Shown here piece after piece: positions 1 through 8,609 of a stretch of DNA of 41,905 bases. A program made the position numbers and the translations under genes. Location: assembly GCF_008180615.1 (NCBI RefSeq), contig NZ_VTEH01000025.1, positions 1,520 through 43,424 of the forward strand, in the 5' to 3' direction. How positions within the stretch are numbered: position 1 is the stretch's first letter; each line of letters begins with the position of its first letter. The notes below the pieces were generated by a model that saw only the letters and a program-made list of their open reading frames with translations, searched no databases and was not told the origin of the DNA. This DNA comes from Rossellomorea vietnamensis. GTDB taxonomy: Bacteria > Bacillota > Bacilli > Bacillales > Bacillaceae_B.

Positions 1-1384
<1,384 letters not shown>

Positions 1385-1426
1385 ATAACTCGTTATAATA
1401 GTATTTGTCCCTAAAAAAAGGACATT

Positions 1427-1544
<118 letters not shown>

Positions 1545-1552
1545 TTTACAAC

Positions 1553-1628
1553 GGAGGATTAGCTCAGCTGGGAGAGCATCTGCCTTACAAGCAGAGGGTC
1601 GGCGGTTCGATCCCGTCATCCTCCACCA
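1553..1628 (+). tRNA. tRNA-Val (UAC)
   Basis: 76-nt cloverleaf with anticodon TAC and encoded CCA. First of 21 tRNA genes following the 5S gene. The cluster runs Val-Thr-Lys-Leu-Gly-Leu-Arg-Pro-Ala-Met-Ile-Ser-fMet-Asp-Phe-His-Gly-Ile-Asn-Ser-Glu, the order known from B. subtilis trnB. Confidence 0.97.
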
Positions 1629-1744
1629 AGTTTTTTATAAAGCGAAGCGGAGTAAATAAACTTCCTTTAAAAAGGCTTCAGCGTAAAAAGTAAAGCGAAT
1701 TAAAATAACACCTAGTAAGTTGTTTCTAATGAGACAAAATACTT

Positions 1745-1820
<76 letters not shown>

Positions 1821-1835
1821 CTTTCTAATTAGTAC

Positions 1836-1911
1836 GAGCCATTAGCTCAGTTGGTAGAGCATCTGACTTTTAATCAGAGGGTCGAAGGTTCGAATCCTTC
1901 ATGGCTCACCA
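1836..1911 (+). tRNA. tRNA-Lys (UUU)
   Basis: 76-nt cloverleaf, anticodon TTT, CCA encoded. Confidence 0.97.
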
Positions 1912-1946
1912 TGGTTTTTTGCCAGAGGCAAATGACTTATAAACAT

Positions 1947-2031
1947 GCGGGTGTGGCGGAATTGGCAGACGCACCAGACTTAGGATCTGGCGCCGCAAGG
2001 CGTGGGGGTTCAAGTCCCTTCACCCGCACCA
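1947..2031 (+). tRNA. tRNA-Leu (UAG)
   Basis: 85-nt class II tRNA with a long variable arm (CGCCGCAAGGCG), anticodon TAG, CCA encoded. Confidence 0.97.
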
Positions 2032-2034
2032 TTT

Positions 2035-2109
2035 GCGGAAGTAGTTCAGTGGTAGAACACCACCTTGCCAAGGTGGGGGTCGCGGGTTCGAATCCCGTCT
2101 TCCGCTCCA
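2035..2109 (+). tRNA. tRNA-Gly (GCC)
   Basis: 75-nt cloverleaf, anticodon GCC, CCA encoded, only 3 nt after the Leu gene. Confidence 0.97.
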
Positions 2110-2121
2110 TACAGTTTCTTA

Positions 2122-2210
2122 GCCGGGGTGGCGGAACTGGCAGACGCACAGGACTTAAAATCCTGCGGTAGGTGACTACCGTACCGGTTCGATTCCGGTC
2201 CTCGGCACCA
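2122..2210 (+). tRNA. tRNA-Leu (UAA)
   Basis: 89-nt class II tRNA with a long variable arm, anticodon TAA, CCA encoded. Confidence 0.97.
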
Positions 2211-2224
2211 GAGATTTTTCATAT

Positions 2225-2301
2225 GCGCCCGTAGCTCAATTGGATAGAGCGTTTGACTACGGATCAAAAGGTTAGGGGTTCGACTCCTCTCGGGCGCGCC
2301 A
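2225..2301 (+). tRNA. tRNA-Arg (ACG)
   Basis: 77-nt cloverleaf, anticodon ACG (read as ICG after deamination in bacteria), CCA encoded. Confidence 0.97.
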
Positions 2302-2308
2302 TTTATTT

Positions 2309-2385
2309 CGGGGAGTAGCTCAGCTTGGTAGAGCACTTGGTTTGGGACCAAGGGGTCGCAGGTTCAAATCCTGTCTTCCCGACCA
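2309..2385 (+). tRNA. tRNA-Pro (UGG)
   Basis: 77-nt cloverleaf, anticodon TGG, CCA encoded. Confidence 0.97.
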
Positions 2386-2401
2386 CTTTTCTCAACATTA
2401 C

Positions 2402-2474
2402 GGGGCCTTAGCTCAGCTGGGAGAGCGCCTGCTTTGCACGCAGGAGGTCAGCGGTTCGATCCCGCTAGGCTCCA
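2402..2474 (+). tRNA. tRNA-Ala (UGC)
   Basis: 73-nt cloverleaf, anticodon TGC, with the G3-U70 pair that marks tRNA-Ala. The base after the discriminator A is followed by CTT, so CCA is not encoded and must be added by CCA-transferase. A 116-nt AT-rich spacer follows, in which I see no gene. Confidence 0.96.
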
Positions 2475-2590
2475 CTTGATTTTTTTATGAAACGAAGTGA
2501 AGTAAAATAAATATCATTAACTTTGCGCAGTGCAGCGAAGCAATCGATATTTAATTTGAAAGTTTTGCAAAAGAATCTATTCAATATCAT

Positions 2591-2664
2591 GGCGGTGTAG
2601 CTCAGCTGGCTAGAGCGTACGGTTCATACCCGTGAGGTCGGGGGTTCGATCCCCTCCGCCGCTA
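2591..2664 (+). tRNA. tRNA-Met elongator (CAU)
   Basis: 74-nt cloverleaf, anticodon CAT. The sequence matches the Bacillus elongator Met type (GGCGGTGTAGCTCAG start). CCA is not encoded (CTT follows the discriminator A). It is assigned elongator because another CAT tRNA in the cluster carries the initiator hallmark. Confidence 0.9.
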
Positions 2665-2670
2665 CTTAAG

Positions 2671-2747
2671 GGACCTTTAGCTCAGTTGGTTAGAGCAGAC
2701 GGCTCATAACCGTCCGGTCGTAGGTTCGAGTCCTACAAGGTCCACCA
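2671..2747 (+). tRNA. tRNA-Ile2 (CAU, lysidine-modified)
   Basis: 77-nt cloverleaf, anticodon CAT, CCA encoded. Sequence (GGACCTTTAGCTCAG start) and position after Met match the Bacillus trnB Ile2, which reads AUA after TilS converts C34 to lysidine. The anticodon alone would suggest Met; the isoleucine assignment rests on similarity and order. Confidence 0.88.
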
Positions 2748-2766
2748 TCTTTTTGAATGTTATAAC

Positions 2767-2859
2767 GGAGGAATACCCAAGTCCGGCTGAAGGGATCGGT
2801 CTTGAAAACCGACAGGGGTGTAACAGCCCGCGGGGGTTCGAATCCCCCTTCCTCCTCCA
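2767..2859 (+). tRNA. tRNA-Ser (UGA)
   Basis: 93-nt class II tRNA with a long variable arm, anticodon TGA, CCA encoded. Confidence 0.97.
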
Positions 2860-2873
2860 TATTCTTTTATCGT

Positions 2874-2947
<74 letters not shown>

Positions 2948-2982
2948 TACAGAGGCTTTCGCTTACTGCGGAAGCCTCACAT

Positions 2983-3059
2983 GGTCCGGTAGTTCAGTTG
3001 GTTAGAATGCCTGCCTGTCACGCAGGAGGTCGCGGGTTCGAGTCCCGTCCGGACCGCCA
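2983..3059 (+). tRNA. tRNA-Asp (GUC)
   Basis: 77-nt cloverleaf, anticodon GTC, CCA encoded. In the spacer after fMet, 2952-2979 can form a GAGGCTT/AAGCCTC hairpin without a T-run, more likely a processing structure than a terminator. Confidence 0.97.
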
Positions 3060-3116
3060 TTTTCAAGATGAATTGTTAGAACATTTACTATTGAACTCAT
3101 AGTTCAAACTAAGAGG

Positions 3117-3238
3117 GTTTCGATAAGCAAGAAGGTCGAGGAAGCAACCGAATGAACACCGGAGTGCACTGACAGGTGCATGAGGATGTGAATGAGGGCG
3201 CTGACGAAGAGATTCGCAGCTTAGCGGAAGCCGAAACT
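3117..3238 (+). ncRNA. Structured spacer element between tRNA-Asp and tRNA-Phe
   Basis: The 184-nt gap between two tRNAs is the longest in the cluster and is not random. GTTTCG (3117-3122) pairs with CGAAAC (3232-3237), TAAGC (3124-3128) with GCTTA (3219-3223), and an inner hairpin has TGCAC (3165-3169) with GTGCA (3176-3180) plus a G-U pair. The inner hairpin is flanked by CCGGA on the left and TGAGGA on the right, a purine-rich internal loop. I recall similar CCGGAG...GTGAGGA elements in Bacillaceae rRNA/tRNA spacers but cannot name a family. A second small hairpin (TTGAACT/AGTTCAA) lies just upstream at about 3090-3107. It must be co-transcribed with the tRNAs. Its role is unknown: processing signal, ncRNA, or mobile repeat. 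Confidence 0.45.
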
Positions 3239-3243
3239 ATTAA

Positions 3244-3319
3244 GGCTCAGTAGCTCAGTTGGTAGAGCAATGGACTGAAAATCCATGTGTCGGCGGTTCG
3301 ATTCCGTCCTGAGCCACCA
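3244..3319 (+). tRNA. tRNA-Phe (GAA)
   Basis: 76-nt cloverleaf, anticodon GAA, CCA encoded. Confidence 0.97.
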
Positions 3320-3337
3320 TTATTAAAAAAATACTAT

Positions 3338-3414
3338 GGCGATTGTGGCGAAGTGGTTAACGCATCGGATTGTGGTTCCGACATTCGTGGGTTCGATTCC
3401 CATCAGTCGCCCCA
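3338..3414 (+). tRNA. tRNA-His (GUG)
   Basis: Anticodon GTG, CCA encoded. The start includes the extra G(-1) opposite C73 that is required for histidyl-tRNA identity. Confidence 0.96.
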
Positions 3415-3424
3415 TTTGGTTTTT

Positions 3425-3498
3425 GCGGGTGTAGTTTAGTGGTAAAACCTCAGCCTTCCAAGCTGATGATGAGGGTTCGATTCCCTTCACCCGCTCCA
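3425..3498 (+). tRNA. tRNA-Gly (UCC)
   Basis: 74-nt cloverleaf, anticodon TCC, CCA encoded. Confidence 0.97.
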
Positions 3499-3499
3499 T

Positions 3500-3576
<77 letters not shown>

Positions 3577-3585
3577 TGATTTTTT

Positions 3586-3660
3586 TCCGCAGTAGCTCAG
3601 TGGTAGAGCTATCGGCTGTTAACCGATCGGTCGCAGGTTCGAGTCCTGCCTGCGGAGCCA
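3586..3660 (+). tRNA. tRNA-Asn (GUU)
   Basis: 75-nt cloverleaf, anticodon GTT, CCA encoded. Confidence 0.97.
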
Positions 3661-3664
3661 TATT

Positions 3665-3755
3665 GGAGAAGTACTCAAGTGGCTGAAGAGGCGCCCCTGC
3701 TAAGGGTGTAGGTCGGGCAACTGGCGCGAGGGTTCAAATCCCTCCTTCTCCGCCA
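3665..3755 (+). tRNA. tRNA-Ser (GCU)
   Basis: 91-nt class II tRNA with a long variable arm, anticodon GCT, CCA encoded. Confidence 0.97.
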
Positions 3756-3764
3756 TCTGCATAC

Positions 3765-3836
3765 GGCCCGTTGGTCAAGCGGTTAAGACACCGCCCTTTC
3801 ACGGCGGTAACACGGGTTCGAATCCCGTACGGGTCA
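3765..3836 (+). tRNA. tRNA-Glu (UUC)
   Basis: 72-nt cloverleaf, anticodon TTC. The discriminator A is followed by TCC, so CCA is not encoded. Last tRNA of the cluster. Confidence 0.96.
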
Positions 3837-3841
3837 TCCCA

Positions 3842-3872
3842 AGAGATTATCTTTTAGATAGTCTCTTTTTTG
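3842..3872 (+). terminator. Terminator of the rRNA/tRNA operon
   Basis: 10-bp stem AGAGATTATC / GATAGTCTCT (one G-T pair) with a 5-nt loop, followed by TTTTTTG. It lies directly after tRNA-Glu. Confidence 0.9.
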
Positions 3873-4387
3873 TTTGTCCAGTTTTTATAAATTCAAGGAT
3901 GTTCTCAGAAGTATTGGTTTTATTTTGGCTTCCAGGGAAGTTTCCTTTGATAATAGAGTAGAGCTGAATCTCCTACATCCAAGAACTCTAATTCATCTAT
4001 CCCTTCCTTACAGCACTGAATCTCCACCATGAGAAATCGATGCACTCAGAAACCCTCGCAGACAGCATAGAATCCACACATTGAATCAGCATAACCAAAA
4101 ATCGATGCAGCCAGAATGCCACACAGAAAGCATTGATTCTCCCCCATACGAAATCGGTGCTGTTAGTAGCTGAGCATTCAATTCCATAAGGATAAATGGA
4201 TACTACAAGTGAGCTGCCACTCAATACAGAATCTTGTAACCTTAATTGTACCGTTTCACAACAAATCTATTCCTCTCTCAAAAAAGTTTCATTTTCCTCT
4301 CCATTTTTTTATTTTCCCGCCAATAAGTTTCGACAAAAGAAGCCAAATATACGCATGAATACTGTTTAAATGTATGCTGTAATTCTT
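3873..4387. other. Gene-free spacer between tRNA cluster and glg operon, with a degenerate repeat
   Basis: I see no gene with a ribosome binding site here. Between about 4010 and 4165 an imperfect unit recurs three times. Each copy opens with GCA-T/C-GAATC-like bases and closes with AAATCGATGCA or AAATCGGTGCT, e.g. GCACTGAATCTCC...AAATCGATGCA and GCATTGATTCTCC...AAATCGGTGCT. The rest is AT-rich sequence ending in the glgB promoter region. Confidence 0.45.
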
Positions 4388-4401
4388 GTTAACCGCTTTC
4401 A
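4388..4401 (+). promoter_or_regulatory. Possible cre (CcpA) site upstream of glgB
   Basis: GTTAACCGCTTTCA fits 12 of 14 positions of the catabolite-response consensus TGWAANCGNTNWCA, failing only at the first two bases. It lies about 105 bp before the glgB start. Carbon-catabolite control of glycogen synthesis would make sense, but this is a motif match only. Confidence 0.3.
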
Positions 4402-4507
4402 TGTAATATAAATGTCGGATTTGTTCGAAAACTCAATAGAGGGATTCCTTCTATTTAAGCGAAAGGTTAATATTAAATACATTTAAATTAAACTGCAGGT
4501 GAAAGAG

Positions 4508-6460
4508 ATGAATGCCGTGATTCCTACTGATTTCAATATTCACTTATTCCATGAAGGGAATCTGTTCGAAGCCTACCGCATGCTGGGGGCTCATCGTTAT
4601 TTAAAAAGGGATGGTTACTGTACTTCCTTTTGTGTCTGGGCTCCTCAAGCTCGTTCTGTGAGTGTGGCCGGCAGTTTCAATGATTGGAACAGCAAAGGCT
4701 TTGAGTGCCAGAAGATTAATAAGGAAGGTATTTGGTTTCTGGAGGTTGATGAAGATCTTCTTGACCATACGTATAAATATGAGATCGTGACAGCAACTGG
4801 GGACATCCTGTTGAAGAGCGATCCTTTTTCCTTTTTCAACGAGCTCCGGCCGGATACCGCAAGTATTGTTTCTGATCTTGGTGGGTTCAAATGGACGGAT
4901 GAAGAGTGGCTGATGAAGAAGAGTAAGGTTCCCTTGTATGATCAGCCGATGTTCATTTATGAGGTTCACCTTGGAACCTGGCGCAAAAAAGGTGAAGAGG
5001 AATTTTTGAGTTATCGTGAAATGGCTGCGGAGATTATTCCTCATGCTGTTTCTCTCGGCTTTACTCATATTGAACTGCTTCCTGTGATTGAACACCCCTA
5101 TGACAGGTCGTGGGGCTACCAGGGGACAGGCTATTTCGCTCCAACAAGCCGTTATGGTTCCCCATCTGATTTCAAGTACTTCATTAATGAATGTCATGCA
5201 CAAGGACTTGGGGTCATCCTGGATTGGGTCCCTGGCCATTTTTGTAAAGATGCGCATGGCCTTTATCGTTTTGATGGTTCCTTTGCGTATGATTATTCCC
5301 AGCCTCATGACCGTGAGAATTATACATGGGGAACTGCTAATTTTGATCTCGGCAAAGGAGAGGTGCAAAGCTTCCTGATTTCCAGCGCCCGGTTTTGGAT
5401 GGAAGAATATCATATTGATGGTTTCCGGGTGGATGCAGTAGCTAATATCATTTACAGGGCAAACCAGAATCAGAACAGTGTCAATGATGAGGGAATTGCT
5501 TTTTTGAAGAAACTGAACAAGGCGGTTTTTGAATATGACCCTTATGCCTTGATGATTGCAGAAGATTCCACAGATTGGCCCGGCGTTACCTCTCCGGTCC
5601 ATTATGGCGGTCTTGGATTCAATTATAAATGGAATATGGGCTGGATGAACGATGTGCTGAAATATATGGAATCCGATTCTGGCCAGCGCAAGGAAAACCA
5701 TTCGTTGATCACATTTTCCCTATGGTACGCTTTCTCGGAAAATTTTATCCTGCCTTTCTCTCATGATGAAGTGGTTCATGGAAAGAAGTCACTGCTTGAT
5801 AAAATGCCTGGTGACTATTGGCAGAAATTCGCCCAGCTTCGATTGCTTCTCGGATTCATGACAGCTCATCCAGGTAAGAAACTTCTGTTCATGGGATCAG
5901 AAGTTGCTCAATTCTCAGAGTGGAAGGACCTGGGTCAAATAGACTGGCATTTGCTGGAGTACGAAAAACATCAAAAGTTTAACACATATCTCAAGGAACT
6001 TTTGCATTTATATAAAAAGTCGCCCTCATTATATGAGCAGGATCATCGTTCGGAAGGGTTTGAGTGGGTGGATGTAAGTAACTCTGCTCATCAGATTTTC
6101 TCTTTTATAAGAAAAGGGGAACAACCGGAAGATCATATGCTGGTTCTCTGTAACTTCAGCCCGGCTGTTTACCATCATTATAAAGTGGGTGTCCTGAAAG
6201 CGGATGGATACAGAGAAGTTTGGAACAGCGACCATGAACGCTTTGGGGGTTCTCATCAAATCAACCCGGAAGTATTGTCTGTAAAGCACGAAGGCTACCA
6301 TGGAAAACCATGTTTTGTGGAGATGACCATCCCACCATATGCAGTAGTCTATTTGAGACCAATTCATCACAGGAAGGAGCGTATTAAATATGGCAAAGGC
6401 AAATTGTGTCGCAATGTTGTTAGCAGGAGGGAAGGGCAGCAGGTTAAGTTCACTCACTAA
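4508..6460 (+). CDS. glgB: 1,4-alpha-glucan branching enzyme GlgB
   Basis: Transfers alpha-1,4 glucan segments to alpha-1,6 linkages, making glycogen branch points in the cytoplasm. The 650-residue protein has an N-terminal CBM48 domain (FCVWAPQARSVSVAGSFNDW region, about residues 30-120), then a GH13 barrel with all four signature regions: VILDWVPGHF, DGFRVDAVAN with nucleophile Asp309, MIAEDSTDWP with acid/base Glu352, and LPFSHDEVVHGK. I chose ATG 4508, which has AGGTGA five bases upstream; an in-frame GTG at 4499 has no usable binding site. First gene of glgBCDAP. Its last 71 bases overlap glgC, so the C-terminal tail (IKYGKGKLC... onward) is encoded over the glgC start and is probably not conserved. 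Confidence 0.97.
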   Translation: MNAVIPTDFNIHLFHEGNLFEAYRMLGAHRYLKRDGYCTSFCVWAPQARSVSVAGSFNDWNSKGFECQKINKEGIWFLEVDEDLLDHTYKYEIVTATGDILLKSDPFSFFNELRPDTASIVSDLGGFKWTDEEWLMKKSKVPLYDQPMFIYEVHLGTWRKKGEEEFLSYREMAAEIIPHAVSLGFTHIELLPVIEHPYDRSWGYQGTGYFAPTSRYGSPSDFKYFINECHAQGLGVILDWVPGHFCKDAHGLYRFDGSFAYDYSQPHDRENYTWGTANFDLGKGEVQSFLISSARFWMEEYHIDGFRVDAVANIIYRANQNQNSVNDEGIAFLKKLNKAVFEYDPYALMIAEDSTDWPGVTSPVHYGGLGFNYKWNMGWMNDVLKYMESDSGQRKENHSLITFSLWYAFSENFILPFSHDEVVHGKKSLLDKMPGDYWQKFAQLRLLLGFMTAHPGKKLLFMGSEVAQFSEWKDLGQIDWHLLEYEKHQKFNTYLKELLHLYKKSPSLYEQDHRSEGFEWVDVSNSAHQIFSFIRKGEQPEDHMLVLCNFSPAVYHHYKVGVLKADGYREVWNSDHERFGGSHQINPEVLSVKHEGYHGKPCFVEMTIPPYAVVYLRPIHHRKERIKYGKGKLCRNVVSRREGQQVKFTH

Positions 6461-7550
6461 GAGCCTGGCAAAGCCCGCAGTACATTTCGGAGGCAAGTAC
6501 CGTATCATCGACTTTACTTTAAGCAACTGTACGAATTCAGGAATCGAAACGGTAGGTGTTCTGACTCAGTATCAGCCTCTTTTGCTGAACTCCTACATAG
6601 GAATTGGGAGCGCTTGGGATCTCGACAGGAAGAGCGGCGGGGTAACGGTTCTGCCGCCGTATGCTGAATCGTCAGAGGTCCGCTGGTACACAGGGACGGC
6701 GAGTGCAATCTTCCAAAACCTGAACTATATTGAGCAATTTGATCCTGAATATGTTCTCATTTTATCGGGAGATCACATTTACAAAATGGATTATGAAAAA
6801 ATGCTGGAGTACCACATCAATAAAAAAGCGGATGTCACTATTTCAGTGCTGGAAGTTCCATGGGATGAAGCAAGCAGGTTTGGAATCATGAATACTTCAG
6901 AGGATTTGAGAGTTGTAGAATTTGATGAAAAGCCTCAATTTCCGAAAAATAACCTGGCTTCGATGGGCATCTATATCTTTAACTGGTCACTGCTGAAAGA
7001 ATATCTTGAGATGGATGACCGCAATCCCGAATCAAGCCATGACTTCGGCAAGGATGTGATTCCTTTGCTGCTAGAGGAGAAGAAAAAGCTGATGGCGTAT
7101 CCATTTCAGGGCTACTGGAAGGATGTCGGCACGGTAAAGAGCCTGTGGGAAGCGAATATGGACTTATTGGATGATGACTGCGATCTCAACCTGTTCGACC
7201 ATGAGTGGCGGATCTATTCTGTGAATCCAAATCAGCCGCCTCAGTATATTTCAGAGAACGCTGTGGTGGAAGGGTCATTAATCAATGAAGGCTGCTATAT
7301 CGAGGGAACCGTCGACCACTCAGTATTATTTCAAGGGACAAGGGTGGAGGCAGGAGCCCATATCAAGAAGTCTGTCATAATGCCTGACGCGGTTATCGGG
7401 AAAGGCGCTTATTTAGAAAAGGTGATTGTGCCGCCGAATGTACGCATTCCGGATGGAGTATGCATCATTCCTGAAGAGGGATCAGACGAGGTTATCCTTG
7501 TCACAGAAACGTTCCTGCAATCATTCATGGAAGAAGAGGAAGTGCAATAA
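6390..7550 (+). CDS. glgC: Glucose-1-phosphate adenylyltransferase, catalytic subunit GlgC
   Basis: Makes ADP-glucose from glucose-1-phosphate and ATP, the committed step of bacterial glycogen synthesis. The 386-residue protein begins with the nucleotidyltransferase motif LAGGKGSRL (residues 11-19), followed by KPAVHFGGKYRIIDF, the ILSGDHIYKMDY segment that carries the catalytic Asp, and a C-terminal left-handed beta-helix (hexapeptide repeats, from about residue 290). The start is ATG 6390 with AGGAAGGAG upstream, inside the end of glgB. The next gene is its non-identical partner GlgD; in Bacillaceae the two form the working heteromer. Full length, nothing odd besides the overlap. Confidence 0.97.
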   Translation: MAKANCVAMLLAGGKGSRLSSLTKSLAKPAVHFGGKYRIIDFTLSNCTNSGIETVGVLTQYQPLLLNSYIGIGSAWDLDRKSGGVTVLPPYAESSEVRWYTGTASAIFQNLNYIEQFDPEYVLILSGDHIYKMDYEKMLEYHINKKADVTISVLEVPWDEASRFGIMNTSEDLRVVEFDEKPQFPKNNLASMGIYIFNWSLLKEYLEMDDRNPESSHDFGKDVIPLLLEEKKKLMAYPFQGYWKDVGTVKSLWEANMDLLDDDCDLNLFDHEWRIYSVNPNQPPQYISENAVVEGSLINEGCYIEGTVDHSVLFQGTRVEAGAHIKKSVIMPDAVIGKGAYLEKVIVPPNVRIPDGVCIIPEEGSDEVILVTETFLQSFMEEEEVQ

Positions 7551-7580
7551 GAATTCATCTTAGTGACAGGGGGAAATCAC

Positions 7581-8609
7581 ATGAACAAATCTATGCTCGG
7601 GGTTATAGACGCAACCACTTATCATGAATCTTTGGAGGATTTATTAATTAATCGTTCTTTGGCCGCAGTCCCAATTGCCGGCAGATACCGGCTGATCGAT
7701 TTTATTTTATCCAATATGGTGAATTCAGGCATTCACAGCGTTGCCATATTTCCTAAGTATCAGTACAGGTCTCTGATGGATCATTTAGGATCAGGGAAGA
7801 ACTGGGATCTTAACAGAAAAAGAGATGGATTATTCTTTTTCCCGGCTCCTGTGGTCGATTCAGTAGACCAAGGGATGGGTTCTTTTAATCACTTCGCTCA
7901 TCATATGGACTATTTCCGAAGAAGCAAACAGAAATATGCGCTGATAAGCAACTGCAACACCATTTTTACAACGGACTTCAACCCACTGCTAAAGCGTCAT
8001 ATCGAGACCGGCGCTGAGATTACCAAAATGAATCACCAGGATAAATCGATGGAGATATATTTGATGGAAACGTCCATGCTGATCGATCTGATAGAAACAC
8101 GAGGAGAAACAGGATACACCTGCATGAGGGATGTAGTGGAAGACCCTGCAGGAAAACTAAGAGTCTGTGATTACCAGTACCTTGGCTATGTTGAAAGAAT
8201 TCAGTGTATCCAAAGCTATTTCAATGCGAGTATGAATCTTTTGAAGTCCGAATGCTGGAAACAGCTTTTCCGAAAAGAATATCCTGTTCTGACCAAGGTG
8301 AAAGACGAACCTCCGACAAGGTATCAAAAAGGAGCATCCGTCAAGAATGCCATCATTGCCAATGGCTGCTTCATAGAAGGAGATGTGAAAGAAAGCACAG
8401 TCTTCAGAGGTGTTAAAATCGGAAGCGGATCGACCGTCTCAAACAGCATTATCATGCAAAAAAGCCAGGTTGGGGAAAATTGTGTATTAGAATATGTCAT
8501 TCTGGACAAAGATGTGAAGATAGAGGACAATGTGAGGCTTGTCGGAAGCCCGGAGAATCCGATTGTCATCAAAAAAGGTATGATTCAAGGAGCGTTGATG
8601 AACTCGTGA
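7581..8609 (+). CDS. glgD: Glucose-1-phosphate adenylyltransferase regulatory subunit GlgD
   Basis: Paralogue of GlgC found in Firmicutes; it associates with GlgC and modulates ADP-glucose synthesis. The 342-residue protein keeps the fold (AGRYRLIDFILSNMVNSGI near residues 35-53, and a C-terminal beta-helix with NAIIANGCFIEGDVKES-type repeats) but lacks the GGKGSRL loop at its N-terminus, having MLGVIDATTYHESL instead, as expected for the non-catalytic subunit. I took ATG 7581 with GGGGG eight bases upstream; the upstream in-frame GTG at 7563 has no binding site. It lies 30 bp after glgC and overlaps glgA by 4 bp. Confidence 0.94.
   Translation: MNKSMLGVIDATTYHESLEDLLINRSLAAVPIAGRYRLIDFILSNMVNSGIHSVAIFPKYQYRSLMDHLGSGKNWDLNRKRDGLFFFPAPVVDSVDQGMGSFNHFAHHMDYFRRSKQKYALISNCNTIFTTDFNPLLKRHIETGAEITKMNHQDKSMEIYLMETSMLIDLIETRGETGYTCMRDVVEDPAGKLRVCDYQYLGYVERIQCIQSYFNASMNLLKSECWKQLFRKEYPVLTKVKDEPPTRYQKGASVKNAIIANGCFIEGDVKESTVFRGVKIGSGSTVSNSIIMQKSQVGENCVLEYVILDKDVKIEDNVRLVGSPENPIVIKKGMIQGALMNS

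Noticed and set aside
1851..2351. Reading frames across the tRNA genes
   Set aside because: They consist of concatenated tRNA sequences, a common false prediction.
4601..5701. 366-codon reading frame antisense to glgB
   Set aside because: It lies opposite a strongly conserved enzyme gene, has no ribosome binding site and no recognisable domain.
8480..8605. Longer N-terminus for glgA inside glgD
   Set aside because: The frame is open but the family start MKVLFVVSE lies at 8606 in a GTGA overlap; the upstream part is glgD read in another frame.
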